Assembly (NCBI GenBank): GCA_040394475.1
Contig: JBEBSD010000043.1
Location: 1 to 52,930 of the forward strand
Reading direction: 5' to 3'
Origin: JBEBSD01 sp040394475
Lineage (GTDB): Bacteria > Bacteroidota > Bacteroidia > Cytophagales > Spirosomataceae
Length of the DNA stretch: 52,930 bases
Of this stretch, positions 51,430 to 52,930 are shown piece by piece. The notes under the pieces were generated by a model. That model saw nothing but the letters and a program-made list of their open reading frames with translations. It did not search any database and was not told the origin of the DNA. Within the stretch, counting starts at the first letter, position 1. Each line of letters starts with the position of its first letter. The position numbers and the translations under genes were made by a program.

Positions 51430-51456
51430 GTCAGCCTTCCCGCGGGGAAGGCTGAC
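51430..51456 (+). promoter_or_regulatory. Hairpin between the YCII gene and the sigma gene
   Basis: GTCAGCCTTCC (51430-51440) pairs perfectly with GGAAGGCTGAC (51446-51456) around a 5-base loop. It sits in the 47-base gap, ending 12 bases before the sigma ATG and with no T-run. It could stabilise the upstream mRNA or limit ribosome access to the sigma start. Confidence 0.5.
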
Positions 51457-51468
51457 TTCCCCGAAAAC

Positions 51469-52680
51469 ATGGACCAGGATTTTTTAAAAAAGCTGTTTCA
51501 GCACGAATTCGTCAAAATGGTTGCGGTAATCAGCAAGCGTTTCGGCCTGCAGCACATTGAAATTGCGGAAGATATTGTAGCCGATACGTTTTTGGCAGCC
51601 ACCGAAACCTGGAAAACCAAAGGCATTCCGGAGCACCCTGCTGCCTGGCTTTATGCCGTGGCCCGGCAAAAAACGCTGTATCACTTCCGGAGAAACAAAA
51701 TTTATGAAGACAAGGTCCTTCCCCAAATACCCCTCCCGGAAGATGACGAAGAGTGGGATTTTTCGGAATCGCACATCAAAGACAGCCAGCTCCAGATGCT
51801 GTTTGCCATCTGTAACCCGATCATTGCCAGCGAGGCCCAGATCGGGTTGGCCTTGCGGATTCTTTGCGGGTTCGGAATTGATGAGATTGCCGACGCCTTT
51901 TTAACCAATAAAAGCACCGTTAATAAAAGACTATTCCGGGCCAAGGAAAAACTCCGGACCGAAAAAGTAGCCATGGAACTTCCCCCTGAACACGAAATTA
52001 TTCAGCGGCTGGACAATGTTTTGCATGTCATTTACCTGCTTTTCAACGAAGGCTATTACTCCCGGACACAAGATGAAATCATCCGGAAAGACCTCTGCCT
52101 GGAAGCCGTGCGTCTCGGAGCTTTGCTGACGGACAGTCCGCTCACGGCGCGGCCCAAAACCTACGCCCTGCTGGCATTGATGTGCTTCCATGCCTCCAGG
52201 CTTGTCGCCAGGCAATCCCATCAGGCAGGAATGATCCTGTACGAAGAACAGGATGAGGCCTTGTGGGACAAAGACCTGATCCGTCACGGAAATTACTTCC
52301 TGGACCTTTCCATCGGAGGGGATGAGCTGAGTTCTTACCACCTGGAAGCCCAGATTGCCTTCTGGCATTGCATCAAAGCCGATGTTCCGGAAAAATGGGA
52401 ACGTATTTTACAGGCTTATAACCAGCTGCTGCTGGTCAATTATTCGCCGGCAGTGGCGCTGAACCGGACCTATGCACTCTACAAAGCCGACGGCTGGGAG
52501 ATCGCTTTACCGGAAGCCGAAAAATTACAATTGGAAAGCAACCATTTCTATTTTGTGCTGCTGGGCGAACTCTACACCCATTGCGACCCGGCGAAAGCGC
52601 AGCAGCATTTTCAGCAAGCACATGCCCTCGCCAAAACTCCGGCTGAAAGGGCGTTTATTCAAACGAAATTAAAGTGCTGA
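51469..52680 (+). CDS. ECF42-type sigma factor with C-terminal TPR-like extension
   Basis: A 403-residue sigma factor, much longer than usual ECF factors. Region 2 (about 5-75) reads IEIAEDIVADTFLAATETWK and HPAAWLYAVARQKTLYHFRR. Region 4 (about 110-165) reads LRILCGFGIDEIADAFLTNK and STVNKRLFRAKEKL. The C-terminal 230 residues form a DUF6596-like block (RLDNVLHVIYLLFNEGYYSR, LCLEAVRLGALL, ALLALMCFHASRLVARQ, ILYEEQDEALWDKDLIRHG) and TPR-like helices. No anti-sigma gene is present; in this group the extension is thought to take over regulation. The ATG at 51469 gives the normal N-terminus. Confidence 0.9.
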   Translation: MDQDFLKKLFQHEFVKMVAVISKRFGLQHIEIAEDIVADTFLAATETWKTKGIPEHPAAWLYAVARQKTLYHFRRNKIYEDKVLPQIPLPEDDEEWDFSESHIKDSQLQMLFAICNPIIASEAQIGLALRILCGFGIDEIADAFLTNKSTVNKRLFRAKEKLRTEKVAMELPPEHEIIQRLDNVLHVIYLLFNEGYYSRTQDEIIRKDLCLEAVRLGALLTDSPLTARPKTYALLALMCFHASRLVARQSHQAGMILYEEQDEALWDKDLIRHGNYFLDLSIGGDELSSYHLEAQIAFWHCIKADVPEKWERILQAYNQLLLVNYSPAVALNRTYALYKADGWEIALPEAEKLQLESNHFYFVLLGELYTHCDPAKAQQHFQQAHALAKTPAERAFIQTKLKC

Positions 52681-52930
52681 TCTCAGAGAGGATGATACGG
52701 AACCACTCTGAAAGAAAAAAGCTGCCCTCGCGATGAGAACAGCCTGATCCATGGTAGGAAATGGCAGCTAACACCTGGTAAAAGACCTGTAGGGCCGATA
52801 TTTCAACAGCCAGCAAGTGCATTTCAGCAGGCTGTTTACAACAAATTTCCGAACACCGTTTGGGCACCCGACCCAAAAGGGGCGGTATTTCCCAATCGCA
52901 GCATTAGCGAAATATCGTGGAGCAGGGGCT
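52681..52930. other. Terminal intergenic stretch with nested inverted repeats
   Basis: About 250 bases after the sigma gene. CGATATTTC (52796-52804) and GAAATATCG (52909-52917) are complementary, and between them AACAGCC (52805-52811) and GGCTGTT (52830-52836) form an inner stem. No gene recognised; the window ends here. Confidence 0.4.

Overview
The window looks like a chromosomal segment of a Bacteroidota species, most likely Cytophagales or Chitinophagales. The evidence is a SusC/SusD pair, a type IX secretion sorting domain, an ECF sigma/FecR pair, DUF2723, DUF5723, DUF4249 and DUF3098 proteins, TAnnTTTG-type -7 promoter boxes, and the conserved minus-strand order ftsX-DUF3098-uppP-truB-ribF. 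No rRNA, tRNA, CRISPR array, complete insertion sequence or prophage was seen.

Region 1 (1 to about 12.9 kb) is accessory and partly decayed. It holds an ECF sigma factor with the start of its FecR anti-sigma partner, a DUF1772 protein, a DUF2975/XRE pair, two lipoproteins, a MazE/MazF-type toxin-antitoxin pair, two XRE regulators, a MerR regulator with a clear operator dyad, a metallo-beta-lactamase-fold hydrolase and two NarL-type response regulators. Between them lie gene remnants: an NAD(P)-binding N-terminus (1401 to 1272), a frameshifted HigA-like antitoxin end (3556 to 3462), an unidentified coding scrap (4466 to 4320), and a DUF4249 lipoprotein N-terminus joined to a TonB-receptor C-terminus, with another broken frame behind it (8220 to 7554). 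At 11510 to 12859 a single intact frame joins the N-terminus of what looks like a helical-repeat sensor protein to the last 79 residues of a TonB-dependent receptor.

Region 2 (12.9 to 22.4 kb) has a di-haem cytochrome c peroxidase, a sulfite-oxidase-like molybdopterin-domain protein and the tRNA-modification enzyme Sua5/TsaC. These are followed by DUF3817, a circularly permuted ATP-grasp protein with its terminator, a DUF5723 outer-membrane-type protein, penicillin-binding protein 1A and VanZ.

Region 3 (22.4 to 29.8 kb) is a small glycan-uptake locus: SusC, SusD, a strong terminator, and an SGNH/sialate-O-acetylesterase-like enzyme carrying a type IX sorting domain.

Region 4 (29.9 to 43.0 kb) carries a DUF2723 membrane glycosyltransferase, an HsdR_N-type nuclease-fold protein, AMP nucleosidase, YwbE, an Fn3-linked serine hydrolase, a second di-haem peroxidase, a short alpha-glucan phosphorylase homologue that has Thr where the PLP-binding Lys is expected, a glycerophosphodiesterase and an unidentified polytopic membrane protein. 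Its intergenic spaces hold most of the repeats: REP-like double hairpins, 7-, 13-, 14- and 18-nt tandem arrays, and a palindromic hairpin element also present at 15.5 kb.

Region 5 (43.0 to 52.9 kb) is core: RidA, then the operon ftsX-DUF3098-uppP-truB-ribF, an ABC-F ATPase and RarA. The last operon encodes an AhpD-like protein, a YCII/DGPF protein and an ECF42-type sigma factor with a C-terminal TPR-like extension.

I see no clear new defence or biosynthetic system. The most interesting material is the set of deletion chimeras around the orphan response regulators, the phosphorylase homologue lacking its PLP lysine, and the nested repeat families.
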